A DNA stretch of 64,000 nucleotides from Flavobacterium ajazii (GTDB lineage Bacteria; Bacteroidota; Bacteroidia; Flavobacteriales; Flavobacteriaceae), in the NCBI RefSeq assembly GCF_010614725.1, contig NZ_JAAEHL010000011.1, forward strand, positions 124,001 to 188,000, written 5' to 3'. The notes beneath the pieces were generated by a model. The model was not told where the DNA came from and made no database searches. It was given only the letters and a program-made list of their open reading frames with translations. Below are positions 61,968 to 64,000 of this stretch, in pieces. The position numbers and the translations under genes are program-made. Position 1 is the stretch's first letter. Every line of letters starts with the position of its first letter.

Positions 61968-64000
61968 ATGAAATTTATGAGAAACATCTCAAGAAAGTTA
62001 AAATTTATACCTGCAGTTTTACTCCTTATTTTTTCTGTTGCCACCTCATCGGCACAAAAAAGAATAATACAGGATATATCTAATAATGACTGGAAGCTTT
62101 GGCTGGATCCAATGGCACAATGGCAGAACGATGTTTTGTTTACGCCGCCAGTTACTATTAAAGCATTGCCTGTAAATCAGCCAACAGGAGGATGGGCTGC
62201 ACTTGGAAAAGGAGAAAGTAAAACGGTACATCTTCCGGCAACCGTGGAACAGTTTTACTGGGGAATGAACAAAAATCCTTTCGGAGTTTCGGGGAATTAT
62301 TTAGGAATTTCATGGTTTTCAACAGAAGTTCAGGTACCGGCATCAATGAAAGGTAAGCGAATTGTACTGCATTTTGAAAGTGTTCGTTTCAGGGCTGAGG
62401 TGTTTGTAAATCAGAAGTTAGCAGGTTATGATTTAATTAACGGAACTCCTTTTGACGTGGATATTACCAATTATGTAACAACCGGAAAATCGAATAGAAT
62501 TGATGTGCGAATAACAGATCCAAACGGAAATTTCGACTGGAGAGACAGTTCCAATTATATGTGGGGTGATTATCGTACCAATCCGACTCACGGTTTTGGC
62601 GGAATTACCGGAAGAGTAAGTATTGTTGCGACTGATAATGTTTTTGTGAATGATATTTTCATCAAAAACAAATCAGTTGTCAATGAAATCGATGCTGAGA
62701 TTGCATTAACGAATAATTCATCGGAAGTTTTCAAAGGAAATGTTGTATTAGAAGTAAGCGAAAAAAAATCAGGTAAATCAGTTTGGGAAAAAAGCTTTCC
62801 AATTGAGGCCATAAAAGGAGATAATGCATCACAATCTTTCACGATTAAAGTGGATAACGCAAAACTTTGGGATGTGGATAATCCTAATTTGTATGTACTT
62901 AGAGCTTCACTTAAAAAAGACAAAGAAGTAAAAGATGAAGCAGAGAGAAAATTTGGTTTCCGCTGGTTTGAGGTCAAAGAAGTTGACGGCGACAAACAGT
63001 TTTATCTGAACAATAAACGAATCGTAGTCAGAACGGCAATATCCTGGGGTTTCTGGCCTGTAAACGGAATTGCTCCAAGCGATGAACTGGCCAAAAAACA
63101 AATTACCGATGCAAAAGCACTTGGTTTGAATATGCTCAATTTCCACCGTACGATAGGACAAACCAATGTTTTGGATTATGCCGACGAAATGGGACTGCTT
63201 TACTATCAGGAGCCGGGCGGGAATCAGTTTCCGGAGAAGCTTTTTAATCCTAAAAAAGATTCAGAAAAGAAACAGGCTGATTTTTATTTTGCAGCAAGAG
63301 ACGAAAAGTTCTTCAGAATGATCAAACGTGACAGAAGCCATCCTTCATTGGTAATTTATAATATGCACAACGAAAGAGGAGCAGAGCCACAAAAGAAAGA
63401 CAGCTTACAGATGCTGGCAGGACACAAACTGGATCCAACCAGAATAATGACTTATAATTCCAGCAATGGTTCTATCAAAAAAGGGCCGGATCCACGTTTT
63501 AAACTGCATTTGCTGCCTTATAGCGATCAATTTTACAATTACGGCTGGTTTGATCAGCATCATGCCGGAGGACCCGGAGTGTATCATGATAATTTATACA
63601 ACAGTCCTAAAAAATATGCAAAATACACAGACAATAAAGCAGAAATCGTTTATTACGGAGAAGAGGGGGCAATAGGGACGCCGCCAAGACTACAGTTAAT
63701 CAGAGACGAAATTCTTAAAAACGGTAAAGACATTGGCTGGGAAACTGACGATTATTTGAAATGGTACGATGCTTATGATAATTTCCTGAAGAAAAATGAT
63801 TTCCAGAAGTCGTTTCCTAATGTAGACAGCCTGACCAGAAAAATGGGCAATGTGTCTTACTATTATCAGGGAAGAACGATTGAAAATGTACGAATCAATA
63901 ATACAATTGATGGTTATGCGGTTAACGGATGGGAAAGTATGAAGCTGGAAAACCATTCCGGAGTTGTAGATAATTACCGAAATCTTAAAGGAGATGCCGA
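61968..64000 (+). CDS. GH2-family glycosidase, 3' end outside the window
   Basis: A single open frame from ATG 61968 to the window end (677 codons, no stop). The product has a Sec signal (AVLLLIFSVATSSAQ). The GH2 sugar-binding jelly roll comes first (about 25-215; GISWFSTEVQVP, FRAEVFVNQKLAGY), then an Ig-like domain (about 220-330) and a TIM barrel. The predicted acid/base is E469 in YNMHNERGAEP; E565 or E566 in YYGEEGAIG may be the nucleophile. The first barrel motif has RTAISWGFWPVNG in place of the usual GxNxH pattern, so it is a divergent GH2. Galactosidase, glucuronidase and arabinosidase activities are all possible. It follows PL1 by 107 bases behind a terminator and belongs to the pectin locus. 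Confidence 0.85.
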   Translation, partial: MKFMRNISRKLKFIPAVLLLIFSVATSSAQKRIIQDISNNDWKLWLDPMAQWQNDVLFTPPVTIKALPVNQPTGGWAALGKGESKTVHLPATVEQFYWGMNKNPFGVSGNYLGISWFSTEVQVPASMKGKRIVLHFESVRFRAEVFVNQKLAGYDLINGTPFDVDITNYVTTGKSNRIDVRITDPNGNFDWRDSSNYMWGDYRTNPTHGFGGITGRVSIVATDNVFVNDIFIKNKSVVNEIDAEIALTNNSSEVFKGNVVLEVSEKKSGKSVWEKSFPIEAIKGDNASQSFTIKVDNAKLWDVDNPNLYVLRASLKKDKEVKDEAERKFGFRWFEVKEVDGDKQFYLNNKRIVVRTAISWGFWPVNGIAPSDELAKKQITDAKALGLNMLNFHRTIGQTNVLDYADEMGLLYYQEPGGNQFPEKLFNPKKDSEKKQADFYFAARDEKFFRMIKRDRSHPSLVIYNMHNERGAEPQKKDSLQMLAGHKLDPTRIMTYNSSNGSIKKGPDPRFKLHLLPYSDQFYNYGWFDQHHAGGPGVYHDNLYNSPKKYAKYTDNKAEIVYYGEEGAIGTPPRLQLIRDEILKNGKDIGWETDDYLKWYDAYDNFLKKNDFQKSFPNVDSLTRKMGNVSYYYQGRTIENVRINNTIDGYAVNGWESMKLENHSGVVDNYRNLKGDA

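Noticed and set aside
62046..63956. Minus-strand reading frames opposite the GH2 gene
   Set aside because: Antisense to a long, well-supported GH2 frame that lacks a stop only because the window ends.

Overview
The window reads as chromosomal DNA of a Flavobacterium-like member of the Bacteroidota. The evidence is AT-rich sequence, SusC/SusD pairs, a one-protein hybrid two-component sensor, secreted enzymes with type IX (Por) C-terminal sorting domains, promoters fitting TTTG-N17-23-TAnnTTTG, and intergenic repeats of the kind common in flavobacteria. No rRNA, tRNA, CRISPR array, phage or intact insertion sequence was seen. This attribution comes from reading only; no database search was run.

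Layout. (1) 1-2852: tail of a PLP enzyme resembling ACC deaminase/D-cysteine desulfhydrase, a lipoprotein glucosaminidase with LysM, hemL, and a small charged exported protein. (2) 3148-9638: a nitrate block with a NarK-type transporter, a NarI/HdrE-like membrane cytochrome b, a NasA/NapA-type molybdopterin catalytic subunit, a four-cluster Fe-S protein, a Tat-exported Rieske protein and a small two-helix membrane protein, followed by a D-lactate dehydrogenase. The subunit mix matches no textbook Nar, Nap or Nas enzyme. (3) 10802-24119: mostly housekeeping and unlinked genes (lysS, lipB, rnhB, a cystathionine beta-synthase) with lipoproteins, a lone antitoxin-like gene, a Crp/Fnr regulator beside a TonB-dependent receptor, and a putative porin. 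(4) 24249-32243, minus strand: a divalent-metal efflux operon running from a Cys/His-rich exported protein to a CzcA pump fused to a TolC-like outer-membrane channel, a CzcB adaptor and a His-rich P-type ATPase. (5) 32355-64000: a large pectin utilization locus.

The pectin locus has a divergent hybrid sensor-regulator, a GH3 enzyme, then a run of lipoprotein, SusC, SusD, beta-helix lipoprotein, GH43, GH105, GH28, CE8, second GH28, PL1 and GH2 (cut by the window end). The CE8, second GH28 and PL1 proteins share a CBM6-like N-terminus and a type IX sorting tail, so they probably act at or outside the cell surface: demethylesterification, then backbone cleavage. SusCD would import the oligosaccharides. 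GH105, the lipoprotein GH28, GH43, GH3 and GH2 have only Sec or lipoprotein signals and probably finish the job in the periplasm.

Intergenic DNA carries several repeat families: a 120-180 bp structured repeat (three copies), degenerate 7-8 bp tandem repeats just upstream of genes (five loci), a GAGTCGAAGCC-containing repeat (four copies), and palindromes that act as terminators or lie in PUL spacers. The less routine observations are the nitrate complex, the CzcA-TolC fusion with a possible internal start, a 29-codon ORF ahead of the PUL operon, and the recent duplication of a CBM6 module.
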